Positions 54,082 through 62,610 of a DNA stretch of 64,000 nucleotides are shown in pieces. The stretch spans positions 5,701,097 to 5,765,096 of the forward strand of contig NZ_LS999839.1 of assembly GCF_900564155.1 (NCBI RefSeq). The letters run 5' to 3'. A program made the position numbers and the translations under genes. Each line of letters opens with the position of its first letter. The stretch's first letter is position 1. This DNA is from Pedobacter schmidteae. GTDB taxonomy: Bacteria > Bacteroidota > Bacteroidia > Sphingobacteriales > Sphingobacteriaceae. Below the pieces are notes generated by a model. The model was not told where the DNA came from and searched no databases. It saw only the letters and a list, made by a program, of their open reading frames with translations.

Positions 54082-56406
54082 GTGAGGTTTTTAAAAAAAT
54101 CAGTTGTAATTGCCTTTACTTTTTTGACATTTCCCCTATATGCTCAAAAAGTCGGATTAGTATTGAGCGGCGGGGGTGCCAAAGGCATTGCCCATATTGG
54201 TACCTTAAAAGCACTCGAGGAAAACAACATTCCTATTGATTACATCACCGGCACTTCCATGGGCGGTATAGTCGGCGCCATGTATGCCGCCGGTTACACA
54301 CCCGCTCAAATAGAAAAAGTAGCTTTAAGTCCCGAATTTCAGGATTGGGTAAGCGGCCGGTTCAAAAGCGATTACAGCTTTTTCTTCCAAAAAAAAGCAC
54401 TAAATCCGGCTATTGTAACTGCTAAATTATCTCTCGATACCGGCTTGCGGATGAGTTTCCGGTCAAATCTTGTAAACGACATCCCCCTGAATTTTGCCCT
54501 GCTCGAACTATTTTCGCAGGCATCTGCCATATCTAAAGACAATTTCGACAATCTTTTTGTGCCTTATCGCTGCATGGTTTCGGATGTATTGTCGCAAACC
54601 AGTATCACCGTCAAAAAAGGGAGCCTGGCCGAAGCCGTACGGGCAACCATGACAGTACCTTTGGTTTACCGCCCTATAAAACTGGATGGCAAATATGTTT
54701 TTGACGGCGGACTGTACAATAACTTTCCGGCCGATATCATGAAAAAAGAATTCAATCCCGATTTTATCATTGGCGCAAATGTATCCTCCAAAACCTATAA
54801 CGAATATCCCAAAAACCGCGACGAAAGATTGATGAACCGGTTGATGGTATTTATGTTTCTTTCCAAATCTGACTCTACCCTGATTGGTGAAAACGGCGTG
54901 TATGTACAGCCCGATCTTAAGGACTACAGTGTCACCAATTTCACCCCCGTACAAGCTTTAATCAAACAAGGTTACGATGCTACTATGGCCAATATGGCAA
55001 ACATTAAAAAACAAGTAAAAAGAAGAGTAGACATCCACGACCTGATGAAAAGGAGAAATGATTTTAACAGCAAAAAGCCCGATCTGATATTCAGCAATGT
55101 GAAGGTAACTGGTGTCAATTCAGAACAAAAAAAGTACATAGCACGTCTTTTTAAAAGTGACAAAGCCACATTTGATTTAAATGATATCAAACGGGGTTAT
55201 TATAAACTGGTGGCCGACGAGACCTTCGAAACCATTTACCCCAAAATATCCTATGACCCTGATTCCGATAGCTACAATTTCGAAATCCTTGCCCAACCTA
55301 CAAAAAGCTTAAAGATTGACTTTGGAGGCAATATTTCGACCAGACCCATCAGCAATGTCTTTTTGGGTGTGCAGTACAATTACCTGAGTAGAAAAGCTTA
55401 TACTTTTGGACTAAACTTCTATTCGGGCCGCTTTTACGAATCGGTACAAGCCACTGGCCGTATAGATTTCCCTTCGCGCCTGCCACTTTTTCTGGCAGCA
55501 GAAGTTACCTATAACCACTTTAATTTTTATAAAACCAGTTCCATATTTATCGAGAATACCCGCCCTACCTATGTAGAGCAGTCCGACCGAAAAATCGACC
55601 TTAAAATGGGCATGCCTTTAAACAGAAATACCCGTATTATACTCGGCACGGCCTTTATCAACAACAACGACAGGTATAGTCCAAACAACACGTTTTCTAT
55701 TGGCGATGAGCTGGAAAGAACGGTACTTAATGGCTCCCGGTCCAATTTATCCTTTGAACAATATACGTTTAACCGTAAGCAATACGCCAGTCGCGGCCGC
55801 AACTTCCTGTTAAGCCTCAACTATTTTGCCGGTCGCGAAAGTTATACACCAGGCAACATCAATCCGGCTACAGCTGCACCCATAGTGCCCAAAGTTGGGG
55901 TTACCAAACAATTCCGGCAATGGCTCAACCTCAAAATAAGCGACGAGAATTATTTCCTAAGGCTCAACAAATATACCCTGGGTTATCAGGCCGAGGCCGT
56001 CATTTCCAATCAGCCATTGTTTTCCAATTATTATTCAACGCTGCTGGCTGCCCCGGCATTTTATCCATTGCAGGACAGCAAATCCCTGTTTCTCGAAAAT
56101 TTCAGGGCCAGCAATTACCTGGCCGGCGGACTCAAAAACGTATACAGCATCAAAAGAAATCTGGACCTCCGTGTAGAAGGGTACCTATTTTTTCCTTACC
56201 GGGAATTCGAACGATCGGGTTTCCAGGAAGTACAATACCGCCGGGCTTTCACCAAATGGCATTATGCCGGCACCGCCGGCCTGGTTTACCACACTCCGTT
56301 GGGGCCTATCAGCATTAGTTATAATTTATACGATGATCCAATAAAAAGAAACGGTGTTTTATTACATTTGGGGTACTTAATTTACAATAAACGATCTTTA
56401 GAATGA
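54082..56406 (+). CDS. Patatin-like phospholipase with C-terminal outer-membrane barrel
   Basis: 774 residues from a GTG at 54082; this start gives a normal signal peptide (VVIAFTFLTFPLYAQ). The patatin domain at about 23-320 has the oxyanion motif GGGAKG (30-35), the nucleophile S59 in GTSMG and the second dyad residue D208 in DGG. A POTRA-like linker (FSNVKVTGVNSEQKKYIARL) precedes a surface-antigen/BamA-like barrel from about 410 to the end (LKIDFGGNISTRPISNVFLG, ending LLHLGYLIYNKRSLE). This is the patatin plus Omp85-type layout related to type Vd autotransporters such as PlpD. The lipase domain likely faces outside or is released. Confidence 0.9.
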   Translation: MRFLKKSVVIAFTFLTFPLYAQKVGLVLSGGGAKGIAHIGTLKALEENNIPIDYITGTSMGGIVGAMYAAGYTPAQIEKVALSPEFQDWVSGRFKSDYSFFFQKKALNPAIVTAKLSLDTGLRMSFRSNLVNDIPLNFALLELFSQASAISKDNFDNLFVPYRCMVSDVLSQTSITVKKGSLAEAVRATMTVPLVYRPIKLDGKYVFDGGLYNNFPADIMKKEFNPDFIIGANVSSKTYNEYPKNRDERLMNRLMVFMFLSKSDSTLIGENGVYVQPDLKDYSVTNFTPVQALIKQGYDATMANMANIKKQVKRRVDIHDLMKRRNDFNSKKPDLIFSNVKVTGVNSEQKKYIARLFKSDKATFDLNDIKRGYYKLVADETFETIYPKISYDPDSDSYNFEILAQPTKSLKIDFGGNISTRPISNVFLGVQYNYLSRKAYTFGLNFYSGRFYESVQATGRIDFPSRLPLFLAAEVTYNHFNFYKTSSIFIENTRPTYVEQSDRKIDLKMGMPLNRNTRIILGTAFINNNDRYSPNNTFSIGDELERTVLNGSRSNLSFEQYTFNRKQYASRGRNFLLSLNYFAGRESYTPGNINPATAAPIVPKVGVTKQFRQWLNLKISDENYFLRLNKYTLGYQAEAVISNQPLFSNYYSTLLAAPAFYPLQDSKSLFLENFRASNYLAGGLKNVYSIKRNLDLRVEGYLFFPYREFERSGFQEVQYRRAFTKWHYAGTAGLVYHTPLGPISISYNLYDDPIKRNGVLLHLGYLIYNKRSLE

Positions 56407-56933
56407 GACCACTTTATGTATTGCTCCTGCTGTTGGCCCTTGCCGGAAAAAGCTTTGCCCAAAAAGCAGACATTAATAACTTTGTAGTGAAAGAAAGTTT
56501 GCTTAAAAACAGCAAACTGGCCATCATAGCAACTGATTCTTTAGAAAACCCGCTCGAGAAAATCAATGGCGTTTATACTTTCACGGTAAGTGGTTTTACG
56601 CAGCAGGTCAACTTTCACGATGGCATAGCCATTCTGCCCCTGCAATTGGAGCGATCAGCATTTGTATATATCAAACATCAAAACGACAGTGGTACGCATA
56701 GCAAGCTACTGTATGTGTATAAAAAAGACGGCACCTTGAATCCTTACGCCATCAACAGCATGTGGTTGGTTCTTTTTCCGGCGCTGATTGTGTTTTTGGC
56801 TTTTGCCTTCCGTAAATTCATTATCGCAGCGGTGGTTATTCTGATCATTTACATTTATTTTAATCACAGCAATGGCCTCAATCTGTCAACCTTTTTCGAG
56901 ACTATTTTTGATGGTCTAAAATCAATGTTTTAG
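56403..56933 (+). CDS. Secreted or membrane-anchored protein of unknown function
   Basis: 176 residues. The ATG overlaps the patatin gene stop (ATGA), so it is translationally coupled to it. A signal peptide (YVLLLLLALAGKSFAQ) is followed by an Ig-like extracytoplasmic part (VKESLLKNSKLAIIATDSLE, then GFTQQVNFHDGIAILPLQLE) and a C-terminal pair of hydrophobic helices (MWLVLFPALIVFLAFAF, FIIAAVVILIIYIYF). I do not recognise the family. Its 3' end overlaps the convergent Omp85 gene by four bases. Confidence 0.65.
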   Translation: MRPLYVLLLLLALAGKSFAQKADINNFVVKESLLKNSKLAIIATDSLENPLEKINGVYTFTVSGFTQQVNFHDGIAILPLQLERSAFVYIKHQNDSGTHSKLLYVYKKDGTLNPYAINSMWLVLFPALIVFLAFAFRKFIIAAVVILIIYIYFNHSNGLNLSTFFETIFDGLKSMF

Positions 56934-59314
56934 AAAGGCATACCAATGCCGAAGTTGTACTGTACAAAACGGTACCTGTCGGGTGAGTTTGCGGCATCGT
57001 AAGCACTTCTGAAAGCTTTTCCGCCACCCAAAAATTTGCTGATCACCCACTGGTCGGAGCCCTGAAACTGTGGATCTTTCAGTTTCAGCCCAACATCAAA
57101 CCTGAACACAAAATACTGCACATCGTATCTGAAACCAGTACCAGCTCCAATGGCAATCTGGCTACCTAGTTTTTTAAAATCAAACCTGGTTTCCGAAGGT
57201 CCGTTCGAAATGTTCCAAATGTTACCTACATCTACAAAAACAGCCCCCTTCAGCTTCGCCCCAAAAAACTTGTTCAACAGTTTGTAACGATATTCAAAAT
57301 TAGTTTCAATGTGCAGCTCTCCGGTTTGGTCCAGGCCATAATATATTTTTCTTTCATATTCGTTAGGAATTGCTTCACCACGGTTGTAATTTCCGGGTCC
57401 TAAAGTTCTTGCCTGCCAGGCACGGATGCCGCTGGAACCTCCACCAAAAAATAATTTTTCAAAAGGCACTTCTTTAGTATTTCCGTAAGCATAAGCAATC
57501 CCGGCATTTAACCGGGCTACAAACTGCCTTTCCTCACCCAGGCGCTTATACCATCTTAAATCTATCTCCGGGCGTACATACTGATTAAAAGGAACACCAA
57601 ATATAGTTGCGGCCCCGGTTGAATCAATTCTCGTCTTCAATAGCTTTGAAACGCCCTGCAAGGCATTACCTGCCAAATCTACCTCTCCCCTGAAATAGAA
57701 AAAATTGCCGTTGGTGGTCAACTTTTCCGCATTTAGCGAATAAGCGTATTTAATGCCCAATGTGATAGTTTTGCGGTTCAACAACTGGAGCGTATACAAA
57801 TTGTTGAGCAGGTTTTCCGGGTTGGTTATGGTCGAATCTATCAGTAAATTTCCAAAGCGGTACTCCAGGTTCAAAGGTGTTACGATGTGGAATTTGGACC
57901 TTGTTTCCCTGAACTCATAGGCTACAGAAGTTAGGATTACCCTGCGTTGAAAGGCGCTTTTTTGCAAGCCATACACATAACTGGCCGAAAAAATGGTATG
58001 CGGCATGCCTCCTCTTCCCGGTCGCGACCTCGTAAAAGGAATCATCAACCGTGGTACCGTAAGGGTTGTACTTACCGAAAAATCGCGCTGATAAATCTCA
58101 TTGATCAGGGAGCCCCCCTGTCCAAGCCGGGCCTGCAAGCCACCTTTTACCTGAAATTCAAACTTCTCGGCCCCTTTAAAAAGGTTGTTATTGGTATAGG
58201 TATTACTCAATGTAAAGCCAACCGTACCGCCGTTAAAAGGAATTTCTCCTTCAACCCGGTTGCTCATGATTTTTTGGGGGATGAGCTGGATAACCGGATT
58301 TACTGTATTTGTACTATCTTTTGATTTGTTGTATTCAATTTTAACATTCTTAAAAACACTAAGCTCATACATGCGGTCGTACGTCACGTTCTCATTCCTG
58401 ATGTCATAACGATCGCCTGGATGCAGAAAATTGTATCTGGTGATCGGATTTCGCCTGAATTTGCCCGATAAATCGGTGAATCGTACATTCTTGTACATCC
58501 TGTCGTTCATTTTAATGGAATCCGGAAAGCCATCGGCATTTGGCGCAATGATGATATTAGTTTCGCCCAGCTTATACTGTAAATGTTTGGGTTTATCTAC
58601 AGGGTTGTCAATAATGAGGGTTACATTGGCTTTGCTGTTGTTCAGGTTCGAATCCACCGAAAATTTGATGTAAGGGCGCGAAAAATCATAATATCCCCTT
58701 TGTTTCATCACCTGATAAATCTGGTCGCGTTCGTAGGCCAGCGAGTCATCATCGTACCTTTTGCCCTCTTTCAAATGGCTAAAAGCCTCTTTACTCCCCA
58801 GGTACAGGTCTTTTATAAGCGGATCGGGAATTTCGTAATTGATTTTATTTATCTTAAAGGCCGCACCCGTATCTGCTTCAAAAAATACCTCGGCACGTTT
58901 ATTTTTCACTTTAATATCCGACTGCACCTTTGCGTTAAAATAGCCTTTACTGGCCAGGTATTTCTCAATCTGGCTACGCGAAATTTCAACCAGGGTACTA
59001 TCCAAAATAGGTGGCGGAGTGCCCAAAGGCCTGATGTTGCTTGTTTTATACTTACCGTCTTTGGTATTAAACATATTATAAATTAATACATTGATACCCA
59101 ATCGGGAAGTTGGCCGGATGTCTTTCTGAATATAGTTGAGGGCTTCTTCTTCAAAAGCCTCCGGGATGCTGTCAATCTTTACCTTTTTTACGATAGACTG
59201 GTAGTCGGCAATGTACTTTGTTGATGAACATGCTGTAACAAAAACAATAATAAATAGTAATATTGCACGAAACAGGACATTTTTTTTATAATCGTGGTAT
59301 GGTTTCAAAATCAC
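56930..59314 (-). CDS. BamA/TamA-family outer-membrane protein (lipoprotein-type)
   Basis: 794 residues with a GTG start at 59314; a TTG at 59308 is equally possible. The signal ends in a lipobox (FIIVFVTAC). POTRA repeats cover about 30-330 (FKINKINYEIPDPLIKDLYL, then VIQLIPQKIMSNRVEGEIPF marks the end). The barrel (Bac_surface_Ag) follows with FGGGSSGIRAWQARTLGPGN and ends in FRFVQYNFGIGMPF, with a C-terminal aromatic as needed for barrel insertion. It resembles TamA/TamL lipoproteins of Bacteroidota that work with TamB in envelope transport. The start region overlaps the divergent trmH-like gene. Confidence 0.88.
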   Translation of the reverse strand: MILKPYHDYKKNVLFRAILLFIIVFVTACSSTKYIADYQSIVKKVKIDSIPEAFEEEALNYIQKDIRPTSRLGINVLIYNMFNTKDGKYKTSNIRPLGTPPPILDSTLVEISRSQIEKYLASKGYFNAKVQSDIKVKNKRAEVFFEADTGAAFKINKINYEIPDPLIKDLYLGSKEAFSHLKEGKRYDDDSLAYERDQIYQVMKQRGYYDFSRPYIKFSVDSNLNNSKANVTLIIDNPVDKPKHLQYKLGETNIIIAPNADGFPDSIKMNDRMYKNVRFTDLSGKFRRNPITRYNFLHPGDRYDIRNENVTYDRMYELSVFKNVKIEYNKSKDSTNTVNPVIQLIPQKIMSNRVEGEIPFNGGTVGFTLSNTYTNNNLFKGAEKFEFQVKGGLQARLGQGGSLINEIYQRDFSVSTTLTVPRLMIPFTRSRPGRGGMPHTIFSASYVYGLQKSAFQRRVILTSVAYEFRETRSKFHIVTPLNLEYRFGNLLIDSTITNPENLLNNLYTLQLLNRKTITLGIKYAYSLNAEKLTTNGNFFYFRGEVDLAGNALQGVSKLLKTRIDSTGAATIFGVPFNQYVRPEIDLRWYKRLGEERQFVARLNAGIAYAYGNTKEVPFEKLFFGGGSSGIRAWQARTLGPGNYNRGEAIPNEYERKIYYGLDQTGELHIETNFEYRYKLLNKFFGAKLKGAVFVDVGNIWNISNGPSETRFDFKKLGSQIAIGAGTGFRYDVQYFVFRFDVGLKLKDPQFQGSDQWVISKFLGGGKAFRSAYDAANSPDRYRFVQYNFGIGMPF

Positions 59315-60048
59315 AGATAAGTTTTATAAAATCATTACATCAAAAAAAGTACCGTAAAGAAAACGGGATATTCATTATTGAAGGTATAAAATCTATTCAA
59401 GAATTTATTCTGTCCAATTACCAGATCCACAGTATTTATTATCTGGAGCAATATCACGCAGCATTAACAGCTTTGCCCACAAATATAAAGTTATTTGAAG
59501 TAAACAACGCCGAACTGGATAAGATTAGTACTTTACAAACTCCACAAGGAATTCTGGCATTGGTACACATTCCAAAAGCAGCAGTTTTGAAACCTGAAGC
59601 CTTAAAAAACACGTTTACATTGGTACTGGATGGCGTGCAGGATCCAGGAAACATGGGCACCATTATCCGCACGGCCGATTGGTTTGGCTTTAAACAAATC
59701 ATTTGTTCGGCCGATTGTGTAGAAGTTTACAACCCTAAAACCGTACAGGCTACCATGGGCTCCTTAAGCAGGACAAATATTTTTTATGAAGAGTTGCCAC
59801 AGGTACTAAAAGACATTCAGATACCGATATTTGGAGCTGTATTGGACGGAAAGAGCCTATATAAAACCGATTGGGGCAAAGAAGGATTGGTTATTTTAGG
59901 CAATGAAGGACAAGGAATCAGTGCCCCCGTAATGAAATTAATTACCAATCGCGTAACCATTCCACGCATCGGAGGTGCTGAGTCATTGAACGTTGCCATA
60001 TCGGCGGCAATATTATGTGCAGAAATCAGCAGAAATTTTCACAAATAA
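59299..60048 (+). CDS. SpoU/TrmH-family RNA 2'-O-methyltransferase
   Basis: 249 residues from the ATG at 59299. An N-terminal substrate-binding domain (IKSLHQKKYRKENGIFIIEG) is followed by the SpoU knot: motif 1 LVLDGVQDPGNMGTIIRTAD, motif 2 LVILGNEGQGIS, motif 3 IPRIGGAESLNVAISAAILC. These are the SAM-binding trefoil-knot motifs and show an intact enzyme that methylates ribose in rRNA or tRNA; the exact site is unknown. Its start codon lies inside the 5' end of the divergent Omp85 gene, so the two share overlapping starts. Confidence 0.9.
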   Translation: MVSKSQISFIKSLHQKKYRKENGIFIIEGIKSIQEFILSNYQIHSIYYLEQYHAALTALPTNIKLFEVNNAELDKISTLQTPQGILALVHIPKAAVLKPEALKNTFTLVLDGVQDPGNMGTIIRTADWFGFKQIICSADCVEVYNPKTVQATMGSLSRTNIFYEELPQVLKDIQIPIFGAVLDGKSLYKTDWGKEGLVILGNEGQGISAPVMKLITNRVTIPRIGGAESLNVAISAAILCAEISRNFHK

Positions 60049-60049
60049 A

Positions 60050-60079
60050 TTGCATCCTAATATAAAATTACTATTTTTG
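60050..60079 (+). promoter_or_regulatory. Consensus promoter for tRNA-Cys and the 58-residue gene
   Basis: TTG (60050-60052), 19 bases, then TATTTTTG (60072-60079) is an exact Bacteroidota TTG/TAnnTTTG promoter. It starts within two bases of the RNA-methyltransferase stop codon and 17 bases before the mature tRNA. It is the best promoter match in the window and served as the standard for judging the others. Confidence 0.75.
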
Positions 60080-60096
60080 CAGCCTGAATTTTAACA

Positions 60097-60170
60097 GGTC
60101 GAGTGGCCGAGTGGCTAGGCAGAGGTCTGCAAAACCTTGTACAGCGGTTCGAATCCGCTCTCGACCTCCA
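60097..60170 (+). tRNA. tRNA-Cys (anticodon GCA)
   Basis: A full cloverleaf. The acceptor stem GGTCGAG/CTCGACC is perfect, the discriminator is T, and CCA is encoded at 60168-60170. The anticodon stem GAGGT/ACCTT holds the loop CTGCAAA, giving GCA. The T arm is AGCGG-TTCGAAT-CCGCT. Confidence 0.96.
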
Positions 60171-60200
60171 GATTATTTTAATAAATAAAAAAAGATTGAC

Positions 60201-60377
60201 ATGGCAGTTACCAGATTAAAAAGAAAAGACAGAAGAAATAAAACTTTCGCAAAGTTAGATGTGAAATTCTTAAAATTAGCTACTAACATTGAATTGGGTA
60301 GCAGATCAAAACAATCTACTAAAAATCAGTTGGCAAAAAACAATGCTGTTTTAGCTCAACTTACTGCAAAAGCCTAA
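60201..60377 (+). CDS. 58-residue basic conserved protein downstream of tRNA-Cys
   Basis: The frame from the ATG at 60201 to the TAA at 60377 encodes a strongly basic protein beginning MAVTRLKRKDRRNKTFAKLD and continuing VKFLKLATNIELGSRSKQST, then AKNNAVLAQL. I recall very similar short proteins throughout Sphingobacteriaceae, so it is a real gene although it is too short for common cut-offs. The Arg/Lys-rich start suggests contact with RNA or the ribosome; that is an inference. It lies 30 bases after tRNA-Cys, with no promoter between, and a terminator follows at 60402, so both share one transcript. Confidence 0.8.
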   Translation: MAVTRLKRKDRRNKTFAKLDVKFLKLATNIELGSRSKQSTKNQLAKNNAVLAQLTAKA

Positions 60378-60401
60378 GCTTTTCTACAAAAAGTATTAAA
60401 A

Positions 60402-60429
60402 GGTCTCTGTTTTACAGAGGCCTTTTTTT
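60402..60429 (+). terminator. Terminator of the tRNA-Cys operon
   Basis: The stem GGTCTCTG (60402-60409) with CAGAGGCC (60415-60422) has one T-G pair, followed by seven T (60423-60429). A clear intrinsic terminator on the plus strand. Confidence 0.85.
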
Positions 60430-60563
60430 ATGCCTATCCCGGTTTCATGCTTTAATCAAAACCCGAAAAGCACCAATAATTCCAGAAACCCCACAATATC
60501 ATATAATTTAGCTATTATTGACCAACCAAACCGTAACCTCAATAAATTCATTCCCTGCTAAGC

Positions 60564-61148
60564 ATGAATAGTTATAATGCCTACAACGATCAGGAATTAG
60601 CTGCCTTACTTATGGGGGGAGACAGAAAGGCTTATGCCGAGATTTTTGAAAGGTATTCGCGGTTACTCATTGCACATGCCTATAAAATACTGGCAGACCA
60701 GGATGCAGCGAGCGACATAGTCCATGATGTCATATTGAACCTATGGGAAAAGAGAACGCAAATCAATTTGAATTTCTCGTTAAGTGGCTATCTCTACATC
60801 GCGGTGCGCAACCGCATATTCAATGCCATGTCCCATAAAAAGGTTGCCGGTAAATATGCAGAGTCGATAATTGCCTATATGGAAGGTACACACGTGCACT
60901 CCGACGATCAGTTACGGGAAAAAGAGCTTACGGCACTTTTGGAAAAGGAAATCAACGCGTTACCCGAAAAAATGCGGGAAGTGTTCATTTTATACAAAAT
61001 GGAGGAGCTGAGTTATAAGGAAATTGCCGATCGTTTAGGCATTACCGACAAAACTGCAAAACAGCAGGTTTACAATGCCGTCAAAATCCTCAAAACAAAA
61101 ATCGATATCTATTTAACCCTCCTTCCCATCCTCTACCAGCATTTGTAG
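60564..61148 (+). CDS. ECF RNA polymerase sigma factor (locus 5)
   Basis: 194 residues. Region 2 has FERYSRLLIAHAYKILADQD, then ASDIVHDVILNLWEKRTQIN, then YLYIAVRNRIFNAMSHKKVA. Region 4 has NALPEKMREVFILYKMEELS and IADRLGITDKTAKQQVYNAV. A short hydrophobic tail (IYLTLLPILYQHL) ends the protein. It opens locus 5, with FecR 217 bases downstream; that gap holds a half REP-like repeat. Confidence 0.92.
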   Translation: MNSYNAYNDQELAALLMGGDRKAYAEIFERYSRLLIAHAYKILADQDAASDIVHDVILNLWEKRTQINLNFSLSGYLYIAVRNRIFNAMSHKKVAGKYAESIIAYMEGTHVHSDDQLREKELTALLEKEINALPEKMREVFILYKMEELSYKEIADRLGITDKTAKQQVYNAVKILKTKIDIYLTLLPILYQHL

Positions 61149-61190
61149 TTTACATCTTTAGTGACTTGTTTTAATCGTTTAATGTGTGAT

Positions 61191-61219
61191 CGTCATCCTG
61201 AATTTATTTTGCATGACGG
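61191..61219 (+). repeat. REP-like repeat, partial copy
   Basis: CGTCATCCTGAATTTATTT at 61191-61209 is identical over 19 bases to the repeat at 38678. The usual closing half (TTCAGGATCTC) is replaced by TGCATGACGG, which instead pairs with the opening CGTCAT. It lies between the sigma and FecR genes of locus 5. Confidence 0.7.
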
Positions 61220-61365
61220 GCGTCTACATCTAAGCCAGCTTAAATGTAAAAGTGCCATCATTAGATATAAACTACAGCATTTATAATTTTTTTCAATGGC
61301 CCCTATGACTTATGCCCCATCAAACTGTATAAGTATAAAAGGGGTATTCCAACCCGGCATAAAAT

Positions 61366-62589
61366 ATGAACGAAGAAAAAGCTATAGCACTGATCAGAAA
61401 ATACCAGCAAGGTGAACTAACGCCCCAGCAGGAGCAACAATTAAATGAATGGTACCTCATCAATGCAACAGAAAGTAAAGCAGAACTGAATGCCGAACAA
61501 ATGGAGCAGGCTATTGAACAGCTTCGCAAAAAGTTGCCGCTACAAGACCCTGCAGTAAAAATAAAATTATGGCCACGTATTGTCGCTGCAGCTTCTGTAC
61601 TTTTAATCCTTGGTACGGGTTTGTGGTTTTACAACTCCCGTCAGGCAGGTAGTCATCATCCTGAGCTGGCGCGGGCCGGTACAGGATCTCATGACATTGC
61701 CCCGGGCAAAATAGGCGCCACACTTACCCTGGCCAATGGCAAAAAGATCAGACTATCCGATGCTGCCAATGGCGAAATTGCAAAAGAGGCAGGTATCAGT
61801 GTCACTAAAACCGCCGATGGGCAACTGATTTATGAAGTTTTAGCCAGCGGCACTTCTTCGCGACAAAACCAAAGGGGCACATCTGATCCGGGTGGAGAAA
61901 CCAACACCCTCTCTACTGCCAAAGGCGAAACCTACCAGGTGAAACTACCCGATGGCTCGTCGGTATGGCTCAATGCAGCTTCCAGTCTTACTTATACCAC
62001 CTCATTAAAGCAAGCCACAAAACGCGTTGTAGAACTTCGCGGTGAAGGCTATTTTCAAGTTGCTAAGGACAAAAAACATCCTTTTATAGTCAAAACAGCG
62101 CAACAAGAGGTACAAGTACTAGGTACGCATTTCAACATCAATAGTTACGAAAGCGAAAACGCCGTGAAAACAACGCTATTGGAAGGCTCTGTACGCGTAA
62201 GTGCCACAAACGGTCGCCACGCAGCAGCAAACGATCGGCATCCTGACCTTGTTTCAGGACCTCACACCAGCAACGCTATAACCCTCCGCCCCAACCAGCA
62301 ATCTATTTTACTAAATACCGGCATCAAAGTAATTGATGTAGATGTAGAAAGTACCATCGCCTGGAAAAATGGATATTTCCTGTTTGACAATGAAAATATC
62401 TACACCATTATGAATATGATTTCCCGCTGGTATGATGTAGAGATCGAGTATAAAGGAAATATGGACGACAAGATTTTTGTAGGCCGGATATCCAGGTTCA
62501 AAAACGTTTCTGAGGTATTGAAACTACTGGAGATGACCGGAGATATTCACTTTAAAGTCCAGGGAAGGAGGATTACTGTGATGACCTAA
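61366..62589 (+). CDS. FecR-family anti-sigma factor with DUF4974 (locus 5), with repeat-derived inserts
   Basis: 407 residues. The membrane helix is at about 70-89 (PRIVAAASVLLILGTGLWFY). The FecR core has VKLPDGSSVWLNAASSLTYT, VELRGEGYFQVAKDKKHPFI and VQVLGTHFNINSY. DUF4974 has IYTIMNMISRWYDVEIEYKG and FVGRISRFKNVSEVLKLLEM. Two inserts not found in the other FecR proteins here lie at residues 97-110 (HHPELARAGTGSHD) and about 282-302 (with RHPDLVSGPH). Both are encoded by REP-like repeat sequence read in frame, in loops between strands. The gene appears functional otherwise. Confidence 0.9.
   Translation: MNEEKAIALIRKYQQGELTPQQEQQLNEWYLINATESKAELNAEQMEQAIEQLRKKLPLQDPAVKIKLWPRIVAAASVLLILGTGLWFYNSRQAGSHHPELARAGTGSHDIAPGKIGATLTLANGKKIRLSDAANGEIAKEAGISVTKTADGQLIYEVLASGTSSRQNQRGTSDPGGETNTLSTAKGETYQVKLPDGSSVWLNAASSLTYTTSLKQATKRVVELRGEGYFQVAKDKKHPFIVKTAQQEVQVLGTHFNINSYESENAVKTTLLEGSVRVSATNGRHAAANDRHPDLVSGPHTSNAITLRPNQQSILLNTGIKVIDVDVESTIAWKNGYFLFDNENIYTIMNMISRWYDVEIEYKGNMDDKIFVGRISRFKNVSEVLKLLEMTGDIHFKVQGRRITVMT
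61654..61695 (+). repeat. REP-like repeat embedded in frame in fecR (first)
   Basis: CATCCTGAGCT at 61657 and ACAGGATCTCATGAC at 61681-61695 form the two ends of a divergent REP-like unit (TCCTG with CAGGA). Read in the FecR frame it encodes HHPELARAGTGSHD, just after the membrane helix. Confidence 0.5.
62236..62265 (+). repeat. REP-like repeat embedded in frame in fecR (second)
   Basis: CGGCATCCTGACCTTGTTTC followed by AGGACCTCAC matches the REP-like pattern (stem TCCTGA/TCAGGA at 62241-62246 and 62254-62259). It encodes RHPDLVSGPH, residues 291-300, exactly where the other FecR proteins have a shorter loop. Confidence 0.65.
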
Positions 62590-62610
62590 ATTGAACCACA
62601 TACAAGTACC

